From Chenopodium formosanum (lineage: Eukaryota; Streptophyta; Magnoliopsida; Caryophyllales; Amaranthaceae), in assembly GCA_024500155.1 (NCBI GenBank), contig CM044871.1:78662402-78726401 (forward strand): DNA of 64,000 bases, read 5' to 3'. Shown here one piece after another: positions 45,536-56,253 of the stretch (its first letter is position 1; each line of letters begins with the position of its first letter). The translations under genes were made by a program, and so were the position numbers. The notes under the pieces were generated by a model, which saw only the letters and a program-made list of their open reading frames with translations, was not told the DNA's origin and made no database searches.

Positions 45536-47271
45536 GTAAGTGTGTTTGTAGTTATTTGAGCACTTTTACATTTGGATTGATTGTTTGTAGATATGGGGTT
45601 AGCGTTTCATGCTTGATCCCACCTTCGGAGTCAGTTTACAGATCCTGTGGAGCAGGATATGTTTGCTTCTATTGGTTCAAGTTCTTGTTCTGTTGATCTG
45701 TTTTGCTTAATTAGATTTTCTGGAGGCATTGGATCTAATTACTCAATTGGTAGTTTGAGCTTTAGTCAAATTGATCCAAAAGGCTTATAGTAATGAGATG
45801 AGTAAGTCTACTTAAAGTAATAAGTGGAGAAAAAATAAGGTAACTTAAGGGGCCATCAATTGTTGATAGTTTTCCCGCATTGAGGGTAGATTACATTGCC
45901 TTGTGTGGCTCTTAATGTTTTGGAATATTTTACATGTCAACTACTTGCCTGAGTTTATGCTTTTTCTGACTCCAATTAAGTTATATCAGGTATTGGTTTA
46001 CAATTATGCATTTTATGTGTGTTTTTATATTTTATCTTCACATGTAAGTTTGGCTTGGCCTTTTTGCATCGTTAGACATACTTTGTATTGCACCTTGTTT
46101 GAATGTAAGGGAAGAGCGGGAAAAGAAAGAAGGGAAAGGGATGACATTGTCTATAGGCTAAATAACAATTTTAGAGGGTGAGGGTGAGGGTGAGGGTGAG
46201 GGAAATGGAGGGGAGGGAAATAGAAGGGAAATTTGCATTGATTGATTAAGAATAAAATATTTTCAAATTTGGAAAGGAAATACTGGTAAACTGAATCTTC
46301 TCATAATCAGACAGATCAGACTCTACTGTTGTTTCCCTAATTCAGCCATTATTACCCTCAAATTTCACAATATATATCCCCATCGATTTAAATTAGGGTT
46401 TCAAAATTGAGGGATTAGAGAGGGAAATGCAATTGAGGAAAGTGATGAAGAAATAATGAGAGAATTATGGCTAGTAGATAAGTAATTTGAGATTAATCCC
46501 AAATTTTGGGTATTATTTTGGGAAATTGCAGATGTTTTTATGAGATTGAAGGATATTGAAGGGAATGATGATTCCCATTCCTACCTTTTCCTCTTTTGTC
46601 CAAATAAATGAGTCGCATTTCTTCCCCCCTTCCCTCTTCCCTCTCCTCCCTAATGATATAGGTCTCTATTTTTTCCCCGGGGTAGGTTTGCTCAGTCCAT
46701 TTGTTTTTGTGTGTGGGAATTTCATTTCCCTTGAAGTACATTTAGAGTTTACATTCATATCAAGGGAACACTTCTCAATTATATTTATATTCCGATTGAA
46801 ATTTGATATAAGGACTTCATATAATCTTATGGCACATTGAAAACTGATTCTTAAAAAGTGTTTGTACACACTTTGCTGGAAAACCAGGGCTAAATGTTTA
46901 ATTATGTCACATAGATTAGTGATTTGTGCAAGGCTTATATGATTTGTGCAAGGCTTATATGGTTATACCTAGAGTCTGTTAACTTTTTCATAGCAAGAGT
47001 AGAATTTTAAGATATTGATATGTAAATGAAACTCTTCCTATAGGGCAGTGCCCTTGCTTGATCAAAATGAACCTTAGACTTGCTGAATTTCCAAACTAAA
47101 GACCATTGAAAATGCAGAAACAGCTTGAGTTTGTACTCTTGATTGAAAGTATTTGATTAATTTCGCCTATTTTTTTTTAAATTCTTGAAAGTATATGTAA
47201 ATGAACCTCTTACTCTTGATTAATTTGACCTATTTTTTGTTATTGTTTTGTGTGGTTTTGGTTCTGGTTAG
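45536..47271 (+). other. Long intron of the Ulp1-like gene, with a copied exon fragment and TE-like sequence
   Basis: Holds a 30-nt block at 45602-45631 identical to the end of exon 11 of the same gene (49021-49050). It also holds the (GGGTGA)n block (46176-46202), the tandem 20-mer at 46921-46960, and a purine/pyrimidine strand asymmetry around 46590-46660. No independent gene is seen. Confidence 0.6.
46176..46202 (+). repeat. (GGGTGA)n repeat, predicted G-quadruplex
   Basis: Five GGG runs separated by TGA: GGGTGAGGGTGAGGGTGAGG and on to 46202. More G runs follow at 46209-46220. Confidence 0.85.
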
Positions 47272-50200
47272 GTGCTTGATGCTCTGAGGAATGTTTTGAA
47301 TAGTAAGGTTGGTGAAGTACAACAAGGACATGTGGATGTAGATGATATTGATCTGGAAATGTTGACTAAAAATGTTAAGAGGAGAAGAACGACAACATCG
47401 GATCGACCTTTCGGTCGGAAGAAAACGGTAGTGCAGCTGCATGAGATTGATGAGGACAAGGATGAAGAACAGGAAGGTATGTATATATTCATTATCTAGT
47501 TATATTCATTAATTACATATTCATGGAACCAAATATTCATGTATGGTGTTGGGTACATTTGTAATGTACAGGTCCTCAAGTAGCTCCACAAGTGCAAGAG
47601 GAGCAGGAGATTGAAGATGATCTTGATGAAGCAAATCCAAATGAAGCTCCTACTTCCAAGGAATTGCATGGTGTTGAGGGTCATCCTCAAAATGGTTTGT
47701 TGGATAGTACGAATTAGGACGACAACCGTAGTGAGGAGGTAAACTCAAGTCATCAAGATGTAGATGATTTGGATTGGACTGTTACCCGAATACCATTTAA
47801 TGTGGTACTTGATCAACCATTGAACCTTGACACATATGTGCTACTTGAACAACCATTGAACATTGATGCTTCAGATGGTCGGTTCAGGGGTAGCAAGTAC
47901 TCCTTTGCCAATGATGATGGTAGCTTTAATGAGTTTGCAGATGCAAATGATAAATTTGGTGATGGGAATGGTTCTGATGATAGCTTTGTGTTGGATAAAA
48001 ATCTGGGGAATTGAAAGCAGGTATTGGTAACAACGCAGACAATGCAGGTGAGATTGACCCTGTTGTGTTGATGGTTGGAGTTGAAAATGGGGTGGGTAAG
48101 AAAGCTATCAATGACAATGCTGTTGACAGACAGACTGACAATGCAAATGGGGCCATTCTGGTGCAGGGACATAATGGTGCAGTGAATTTTGAGGGGAAGA
48201 GTAATGATTCCTCCTGGCAGAATGGGCATAATGCTGCAGGGGTTGAGGGTAATAATCAGACAGTGGTTGAGGGTAAAAATGTTGACTTTGGTGCACAGAA
48301 TGGTGAAGGGATTGGTGATTCTGGAAGGGTGTTTGAGGTGGATACACATGATCATAATTGTGGGAACAGTTGTTCAGAGAATGGCTCAAGGTCAGGAATT
48401 GGTGGTGCGCAACAAATGAGTGAAGCTGAGTCGGAGGTGCGCGAGGTCACTTATGAATCTGAAGAAGGCCCGGTTACCCCGACAAATCAGAGGGCTGCTA
48501 TGAAGATGGAGATGCTAAGGAGGAAAAACGAGCGTAGTAGGAGGCAGAGGAAGGCTGGTGGGCCTCCAACCTGTGGCGACCGAAGTATATTCGTCGGTTT
48601 CAAGAACCATTGGTCCAGTTTGTCATGGATTATTCGCGTTAGGAATTTGGAGCGAGTCTTCATTTTATAGTCGGTTCTTTTACTTATTATCTATTTTTTT
48701 TTGTAGTGTATCGGTCCAGAAATAGTTGATACTTGTCTTGTTTTAAATTTTTTTGTTTTCTTATTTTAGGAATGATATTGCATTATTGAAATATGATGGG
48801 GATATTGCACCCGTGAGTGTATGTGGTTTGGTGGCTAGTTGTGTGGGGCAGATTTCTAGTCAGGTATATCAATGTTTGATTTTATGTCCATCTAAGTCCT
48901 TCATATGTCACTTACTCACGAAAGCTCTTCCGTTTCACTTTATTATGTAATGCAGTATGTTAGGGTCGCAGCTAAAATTTATGAGAGGGTTTGGGAGATG
49001 CAATTCGTTGGTAAGAGTAGGCGTTTCATGCTTGATCCCACCTTCGGAGTAAGTTTAAAGATTTTTGTAGATTTGGTTATAGTAACCACATTCTATATAT
49101 TCTCATTTATTGCTTTGTTTTAGATTATGGTGCTGACCTGTAATGGACGGCTGGATGCGATCCAAAAGCTAGTGAAATCGTACTGCAAACAACTAAGACA
49201 GACGGTTCCTAATAGAGTTAATGTGGTAAGTCTTTTTTTCTCTTCCAATTTGAATTATGTATAAATGAGCTATCATGCCTTAGTTTGTGATAGTTGATTA
49301 TTTTGATTATTTAGATTTGGTTGATGGTATTGGTTTACTTATTATACATACATGACCAGATTTTTGTCCCGATAGTCCGTGATGGCCATTGGTGGTGCGT
49401 GGCATTTTCAATGAATAGGGAGGAAATTGTTGTCATAGATTTTATTGAAACCAAGAGGGCAGCTGAAAGTAGGAGTGTAGAAGTATCTCAGCTGGTATCT
49501 GCTTTTTCTCTCACTATTTGACAGGCAAACCTTAATTGATATAAAGAATCCTTGTTTATAGTACAACTTATTATTGCAGGCCATTGCCATGGATGTAGCT
49601 TTTCAGAGCATGGATCCTTCATGGCCAACCGGAACCATTGCTAACTGGGCTAGGACCTCCCTTGAAATGGCTCAGCAAGGCGATATGTGAGTTGCTCTCC
49701 GTGCACTAGCATTCGATACATTTTCTAGTTTTTTATTAGGTCCTATTCTGATTCTTGTTTTTATTTTGTTTTGGTGGACTTGTTGCACCGCCACAGCTGC
49801 GGATACACATGATTATTGCAATCAAACGCAACACCCATAAAATAATGACGCAAATGCCTCCTGTAAGTTATTTACCAATTAACGCTCGTCTTGTGATTCT
49901 TACTTATTTAGCAATGAAATCTAATGAGTTTGTTGATTTGTTAGGTTGAGGATCTGATGACAGAGAGGTCATGGCTGCTTGTTGAAGACCTCCTGTCAGA
50001 ATTCAACGAAGCAAGAACCGAAGTCCTTGAACTAATGTTGGGTTTTTTTGGCAGTTAGTTAATTTAATTTTTGCACTGTATAGCCATTATAGTAGGACTA
50101 TTATTTTTGGTAGCCCCATCGAGCTGGCTTGTGTTGGTACTTTGTTTTTTGGGCTATGTATATGGCCATAATATTTGTTGGCTCAACTAAAAAGTTGGGA

Positions 50201-50973
50201 TATTTCCTTTAGACCTTACTTTTTATTTAACCCAACGAAATGCAATGATATGCTTAATAGATACATTAGGAAGTAAATCTTAACATCTTTCTAGACATAC
50301 TTCATGCAAGTAGTAATATTGGTAAAAGTTGGTATTTGTTCCTTTGAACTCAGTGCTCCTTGTTGGTGCACAAATTTACTTGTCCAGCTAGTCAATTGTC
50401 AAAAAATGCTTTACCGGATTCAGCTTTTGAGTACTAATGGCAATTATTTTTTGTCCTGCCATTCCTGTAACAAATCTCCACCTTTTTGCACATCCTCTAA
50501 CCTTTAATCATTGGCTGCTTACTGCACACACAAAACTCTTGCCAACAAATATTGAAACACAAAACTCTTGCTCTAAATTCTCTCCCTTGAAGTATCATAT
50601 TATGATTTTCCATCATAATGTCCTAAATTCTACTGTGATGACATGAATATGGCTGAATATATAATAATAAGTCTGAATGTATAGTACTAAGGGGATCTGA
50701 TACTTGATATGAGTTTATACATTACATAATTAGCTACTACCCGGTAAATGCTACTAAGATTCTTCTAGATTGATAGCCAAAACAATTACTAAGACCCGGG
50801 TAGGTACAGATCCAAAAAGACTTGGTTCTACCACCATGTCTTATCAAAAACTTCTTTTAACATTAAAACCTGATGTTGTCTTACTTAACTCTAAGGTCTG
50901 TAGGAGTTACTTAACTATACTATTAAGTAGACTATTAAGTTGAAATATGGCTATAGCAAGCTTCTCCTTGTCC

Positions 50974-52065
50974 TCATCTGTAGTAAGCTTCATTAAACCT
51001 GATGTTGTCTCTCCTTTTAAAACCTCGAGGTTCAATGTGAGCCCAAACCGTAGCCCCGTCTCTAACCTTCTCCTCTTCCAAGTTCTTTTCATCATTTAAG
51101 TCCTCCCCATTGACCCATAGTCGGACACGCTGCTCATCGACGTTGTGACTCAGTCCCCATTTCATGTAAAGTTCCTTCACACTAGCTGTTTTTTTTTTTA
51201 TTATTTTGAAGCGGATTGACTCACGTCTGGATGCGACAGTGCAAATCGTGATCACGATTTTGTTGCTTGTTGGTTCCTGTGATGGTGGATCAATTGCAAC
51301 TCCTTTCCCATCCTGCCAAATGACAAAGGAGTTAACCTATATAAGAGTCATTGTTTTAACATATGGTTTTTCAAAGACATTCTTCTTTTTTGGACTAAAA
51401 AACTAAAACTTGTTGCTAACATGCATAAAGGCCCATAAACCAACTAAAAGCACTGAATTTTTAGTAAGCTATCTAAATATCTGTTACAATTCTGTTTGGT
51501 ATTTCTTACTCCTACCTTTGCTTCTTATTTATTCTTTATGGTAATATGATTTTAAACTAGAAAACCATTAATATTGGATAAAGTTGATTTATGAATAAGC
51601 CTTACTTACTCAACTTAGCTGTAGCTATAAGTTACATCTTCCTTATCACTATAATTCTTACAATTTGAAATTTACTTTTTATAAAATTACTTAATATAAA
51701 AGAAACTAAAACTCTAAGAAATTGTCGAGTACCTTGTCATAAGCAAGAATGACCTCAGACATGTACATTCCTACTTGAAATGGAGTGTCTTCCGGTGCTA
51801 GTAGTTGACCCCTCCACCATAATCGCAAATCCTTAGGACGAAGCCCCACCCTAGCTGCGTACTCATAGAAAACCGTATGTAAACGGTTGTCAACACTCAT
51901 CTCAACTGGTTGCCCATTGTCATCAACATCCCCTCCTTTTACTAACAAATTAACTTTGGTGGTAAGCGGCTTCCCAGTTATAACTACGCAATCGTCTAGC
52001 TCGTCTGTGAGATCAAGTGACTCCTCCGACTCGTCGTCAGATGGATCATCCATGGGATCATCCAT
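50974..52065 (-). CDS. Tandem SUMO-like (di-SUMO-like) protein, 223 aa, two exons
   Basis: Exons 52065-51733 and 51312-50974 (introns GT/AG), 672 nt, no interruption. Residues 1-35 are acidic (MDDPMDDPSDDESEESLDLT). Fold 1, about 35-112: TKVNLLVKGGDVDDNG, MSVDNRLHTVFYEYAARVGL, LRLWWRGQLLAPEDTPFQVG, MYMSEVILAYDK; this matches SUMO beta strands, alpha-helix and the DxTPxxLGM turn. Fold 2, about 125-205: KIVITICTVASRRESIRFKI, SVKELYMKWGLSHNVDEQRV, RLWVNGEDLNDEKNL, GATVWAHIEPRG. There is no C-terminal diglycine (tail RGFKRRDNIRFNEAYYR), so it is unlikely to be conjugated; it resembles the non-conjugated SUMO-like domain proteins (Rad60/Esc2/NIP45 type) or the two-SUMO-domain DSUL proteins of grasses. 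It converges with the Ulp1-like gene (about 0.9 kb apart). Confidence 0.8.
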
Positions 52066-52784
52066 GGAGGGAACACTACGTGAAGGAGTTAGTGATTACT
52101 TGTGATGAAGGTGGGTGGGCTTTATGAAAAATTTGGGAGCACTAAGTGTAGAATTATGGTACTACGTGCAGGAGTTAGCACGGTTTGGTGGGTTTTGTGG
52201 GATCATCTATTCCTATTTATACTACTATTAATTGGGTAAGTGCTAAATTGGAGTTGATGTAGTTAATTTTTTTTAATATAAATGTATTGTACACATTGTA
52301 GGTAGTATATTTATTGCTCAGACACTTGCCTCTTGTTTTTTATTTACAATATTTTAATTACTACAAATGTATGGTTATAAGTCTTGTCGAATCAGTACTT
52401 ATAAAAAAAATGAGTACATTTTTTAAAAAAAACAACTTAACACCGTCCAAACCAATAATTGGCTTAAATTCAACAACGTAAAATTTTATTAAAGGTTGCA
52501 AATTCGAGAGACATAGGGTGTAGAGAAAAAAACTAAACTTTGACCTATTATACTAACTCATATCTTACTATATAATTTGATTTTATAATACGGATTATAA
52601 ATTACGCAATTCCAATATTTAATACGTCTTGTAATCTAAATTCCAAAACATTTACTATAGAAGATAATAATACTCTCTTACACACATGCTTTTAATATCT
52701 AAAGGTTATTAAAGGTTAATGTGACTTTGATATGATTTGATTGTTGTAGAAGTTGTTCCCCATGTCATGTTCCCCATCTACTAT
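52066..52784. other. Intergenic stretch between SUMO-like gene and 307-aa ORF
   Basis: AT-rich, no further gene seen. This includes the promoter region of the SUMO-like gene (minus strand) and the 3'UTR of the 307-codon ORF. No repeat ends recognised. Confidence 0.5.
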
Positions 52785-53708
52785 CTACCATTCATCATCT
52801 GTTTCAGAATTGTGGTACTCATCCGATTCACGACCCGAGTCGGAACTACCCCGGACGCGGGAATCAAGCTTAAAGCCATAGTTTTCGTAGGCATCTTCGA
52901 TGTTCTCAATGTAGGCAGAGGGGGCTTGGCTCCTATCATACGGGAGGTTGCTCACTATTCCACTAGCCACCGTGGGTTCAACCCCGTTCAAGTTGCACAT
53001 CATGACCACGAATTGCTTATATTTCACCTCATTAACACTGAACAAATTACAAAAATCAACATCTCCGAATTCTAGCCATTTAATAATCCCCTTCGGCTTT
53101 CTTTTCTCATCTGGATTCACATTAACCTCTTCTCCTTCCCCTTGTTTTAAATCTTTTAAATCTTCTAAGTGAAGGGTAGAGAACTCCCTTCTGAGTGACA
53201 CCAAAGCCCACGCATCATCACCATGTTCCCGCTGCAGCTCATTTAAAACCACCTCCCACTCATCTAGTTCCATGAACATATTCATGAACGCCGATATATG
53301 CCTAAAAGTGTGCTCGTAGTAAGTGCATTTGTAAACATAGTTCAGCAACGTGGATAATTGAAAAGAAAAGCAAACATTATAAAGATCAAGCATATAATAT
53401 AACATGCAATATGCCTCTTTCCGAAATTTAAGGGGATTTCTTTTAGTAAAGGGTCTAAGAAATGGGTACTCCAGATGAAATTGGATATATGCGACGTTGT
53501 TACCAGCCCTAGATTTGGCTAGTTGATGGTTGAACATTCTCATTCTATTCCTAGCCCTTAACGTACGGACTCCCAAATCAGCTTGTAGATGCACCGGTGC
53601 TACTTCTTTGATGCTTTCACAAAGTACGGAGACATCGATTTCGGAAATAGGCTTTGTAGAAGGTGGGGAGCAAAATTGATAAGTGCATTCGTTGAGTGGG
53701 TTGGCCAT
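52785..53708 (-). CDS. Uncharacterised 307-aa protein, single exon
   Basis: Open uninterrupted frame, ATG at 53708 (context ACAATGGC), 307 residues, stop at 52785. I do not recognise a domain. Residues 60-150 are hydrophobic and aromatic (YIQFHLEYPFLRPF, YCMLYYMLDLYNVCF, LLNYVYKCTYYEHTF), likely an alpha-helical globular core; the rest is charged, with an acidic Ser-rich C-terminus (GSSDSGRESDEYHNSETDDEW tail, 20+ residues, disordered). No signal peptide or clear transmembrane hairpin. It is on the same strand as, and upstream of, the SUMO-like gene, about 0.7 kb away. It may be a lineage-specific gene or a transposon accessory ORF. The codon use and intact length argue for real coding. Confidence 0.6.
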   Translation of the reverse strand: MANPLNECTYQFCSPPSTKPISEIDVSVLCESIKEVAPVHLQADLGVRTLRARNRMRMFNHQLAKSRAGNNVAYIQFHLEYPFLRPFTKRNPLKFRKEAYCMLYYMLDLYNVCFSFQLSTLLNYVYKCTYYEHTFRHISAFMNMFMELDEWEVVLNELQREHGDDAWALVSLRREFSTLHLEDLKDLKQGEGEEVNVNPDEKRKPKGIIKWLEFGDVDFCNLFSVNEVKYKQFVVMMCNLNGVEPTVASGIVSNLPYDRSQAPSAYIENIEDAYENYGFKLDSRVRGSSDSGRESDEYHNSETDDEW

Positions 53709-53759
53709 TGTGAGTGATTGTGGTATTACAGTTGCAAGTTAGAGAATGAAGAGATTGAA

Positions 53760-54540
53760 GATTGAAGTTATATACTAGTCAACTAAAACAGAAGGAAAGG
53801 AATCCAAAATTGCGCGCTAACAAAATTCGATTTATAATCCGAATTGCTTCAATTTAATATTCAAAATTTTAATTCAATTTACTCCCGCCAACGACATTTT
53901 CAAATATGACATACAAACTTCCGGAATTGACAATTATTTTCTACTAAATGACATACATACTTTTTGCAATTACTAAACAAGCGGGAATATTTACATAGCC
54001 GAGTTAAGTATTTTCAAAAGCTTCTCCTTAACAAAAATATGACGCGTTTCTAGATAAAAGTAATAAGTTGTCAGGCAATTATATTTTATTTGACAAATAA
54101 AAATTATGGTGTAATGGCCTTTTTTAACAATAAACAAAGCAAAATATGATTACTTCAAAGTGAAGTTATATTTATTTCAATAGCAAAAAACAAGATTGTG
54201 TATACGAGGATGAGGATAAAATTTACACAACGCTGCGATTAATAGCAAACATGTTCATTGATGACACAAAATACATTTCGAAATGACAATAATAAGTCAT
54301 TAAAAGACCCAAATTCGATATCCTACTAGAATTGGGTCGACACAGTACATAACAAAAACCCACCTACAGTAATTAATTCACACTCTGACATAAATGTTAA
54401 CATAACTGACATAATAAGTTATTGTGGTTGTGATTGAGAACATACTCAATTAGGTTGCTGCAGTACATAACCAAATAACGACATTAAGACTTAAATAACT
54501 GACATAATAAATTTAGTAAATGACACAATAATTTAACGTT
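53760..54540. other. TGACA-motif-rich AT sequence
   Basis: No gene seen. The words TGACATA, TGACACA, TGACAAT and CTGACATAATAA occur many times in 53880-54530 and again in 57690-58830 and 61490-61840, much more than in the rest of the window. This may be a repeat family, perhaps a transposon subterminal region. Confidence 0.45.
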
Positions 54541-54552
54541 ATGATAGCAACA

Positions 54553-55715
54553 TCAAACATCCTTAACAAATTGAACTTCGAACAAGTCAGGGGTGTTGAG
54601 ATCATAAGCCAAAAAAATTCCATGCCATGGTTTTAATTTCATTTTCCTCATCATAGAACGAATCCTTTTAATAGTGGCTAGCACGATCTTCAGTTCTCCT
54701 CTTGTATCTCCTTTCACAATATGTAGCTCGGCGTCCCAACGCTTACTTTTGTAAGTCAAAGTAACGCTGTTGGTTTCGGCTAGGCCGACAAAATTTTCTC
54801 GAGCAAATTTTACCGGCACATTCTTAAAAAAAAATCAATGTAATAAGTGAACAATAATTTAATTTTCAAATATTAGCAAGTAAATTGTAACAAGTTAATA
54901 AATGACAAGTATTTACCAGATTGCCTTGCTGAATGTAGGTAGATGTTAATGTTACACCAAAGGCAACCTTCCTAGATTGAAAGATCATCCTAGCAAGTCT
55001 TTGCTTGGTTCGTTGTTTGCGAGTCTCCAATTCAATTAAATAATTAGCATCAACAACAACAACGTTATCTCCGTGGTCATTTTCATTGTTCATGTTCTCC
55101 TCAACGACTGTGATATCGACTCCACCCCTTATAACACGGCAATAAAACTTACCAGAAAAACCATAGTAAATGACTAATTCATCATCGAAGTGGATATCGT
55201 TGTCAGTTACGAATGCATTCCATCCATTTTCAATGTAGGTTACCATATTGTCATTTTCTTCCACTTCAGTTACAAACACATCCCAATGTTGCGAAGTGTC
55301 TAGGCCTCTATACACACGAGCATTGCCACTAATGTCAGACATTACTCCTCTAAATATAGACGGAATCATCTGCATCATAAGTAATAATACAAATTGATAA
55401 AATTAATAATAATGCATATTACTAAATATGATAAGTAATATTACAAATTAATAAAATTAATAATAATGCATGTTACTAAAACAATTTTTTACAAGAAATG
55501 AATAAGTCTATATGTCAATAGGATTGTAATTACCACTTGGTCAGTGTCTTCTTCACACAAAATGCTGAAATTTGGCAAGCTTTCATACACCTTAATAATT
55601 AGTAAAAGAAAAAAGCACAATGATGTTACTTGGTTCATTTCATAATCATTAGCAAATAAATGTATCACAAATATATTAAATATAAGTGGTTAGAAAATGT
55701 ACTTACATCAGCCAT
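54553..55715 (-). CDS. B3 DNA-binding domain protein (REM-like), 262 aa, four exons
   Basis: Plant-specific transcription-factor type. Exons 55715-55707, 55590-55534, 55369-54917, 54822-54553; all junctions in phase (789 nt). B3 domain 1 (about residues 4-110): YESLPNFSILCEEDTDQV, MIPSIFRGVMSDISG, GLDTSQHWDVFVTEVEEND, IENGWNAFVTDNDIHFDDEL, VIYYGFSGKFYCRVI; this matches the B3 pattern IPxxF…WxV…GWxxFVxxNxIxxxDxLVFxYxGxxxF. A linker rich in Asn/Asp then basic residues (TRKQRTKQRLAR). A weaker second B3 unit in the last exon: NVPVKFARENFVG, SVTLTYKSKRWDAEL, HGIFLAYDLNTPDLFEVQF. DNA-contacting residues are not clearly conserved in unit 2. Intact; likely nuclear. Broken B3 copy lies downstream on the plus strand. 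Confidence 0.82.
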
Positions 55716-56253
55716 TTTGGAAGTCTTTAGGCAAACTAGATAATGAACCAGATAATGACTTGTAATTGATTGCACTTGGTTGATTTACATTCCCCATTTT
55801 ATAGACAAAAATTAACCATAAAACAAATCCATAAAATTCTAGTGACAACTCAAATCAAACAGATGCTACAATAGGGTTTATAGTTTCAAAAGATTCCCTG
55901 AAAAAAGTCCTTGATGATTATTTTACTGTCATTTTTAACACTTTCGTGAGCTTATAATTTCATCATATGGTATAATGATTCACCTAAGCAAATGAATATG
56001 GTAACACGATGATTGCATAAAATTTCATCATTAAAAAGTCATTCAAATTTGACTTAGCTAATAATTTTTTTTTTTTAAAGTTACAGATCAATTATTGCTG
56101 TTCGTACATAACTCTTTTCTATTTAAAGGCTGTTCTAAATCAAGTTTTTTCTATAAAAATATTTATATTATAGAAACTTCTATTGTTTCTATAAAAGGTG
56201 CAGGATTGTAACAATAACTTATAATTTTCTTCATCTAATCAATATTGAAGATA

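Larger units (their letters stand above)
42703..50058 (+). pseudogene. Ulp1-family (SUMO protease, C48) gene with N-terminal plant-mobile-type domain, multiple lesions
   Basis: Sixteen exons with GT/AG sites are traceable: 42703-42715, 43754-44002, 44095-44148, 44316-44390, 44498-45130, 45227-45364, 45446-45535, 47272-47476, 47572 to about 48650, 48770-48863, 48956-49048, 49124-49225, 49315-49494, 49580-49686, 49797-49862, 49945-50058. Exons 5-6 encode the domain common to plant Ulp1-like genes (KLLPLDPVQVCWVLGLPYGP … LAIFYLDRLDRVPLKW). Exons 13-15 give the C48 core: HWWCVAF (catalytic His), IVVIDF (Asp), and QQGDICG, with the Cys codon just after the exon 14/15 junction. Lesions: exon 1 joins exon 2 in a frame that stops before the conserved DRKRSKTPVERFYDESGD frame; in-frame TAG at 47715-47717; a G-run shift near 48004-48010; and after the Cys the frame meets TGA while the adjacent frame gives the expected MIIAIKRNTHK tail. 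SUMO deconjugation would be its ancestral activity. Confidence 0.75.

Noticed and set aside
47813..48355. 180-codon minus-strand ORF and overlapping shadows
   Set aside because: Antisense to the low-complexity linker exon of the Ulp1-like gene; Ser/Pro/His composition is a product of that exon's sequence.
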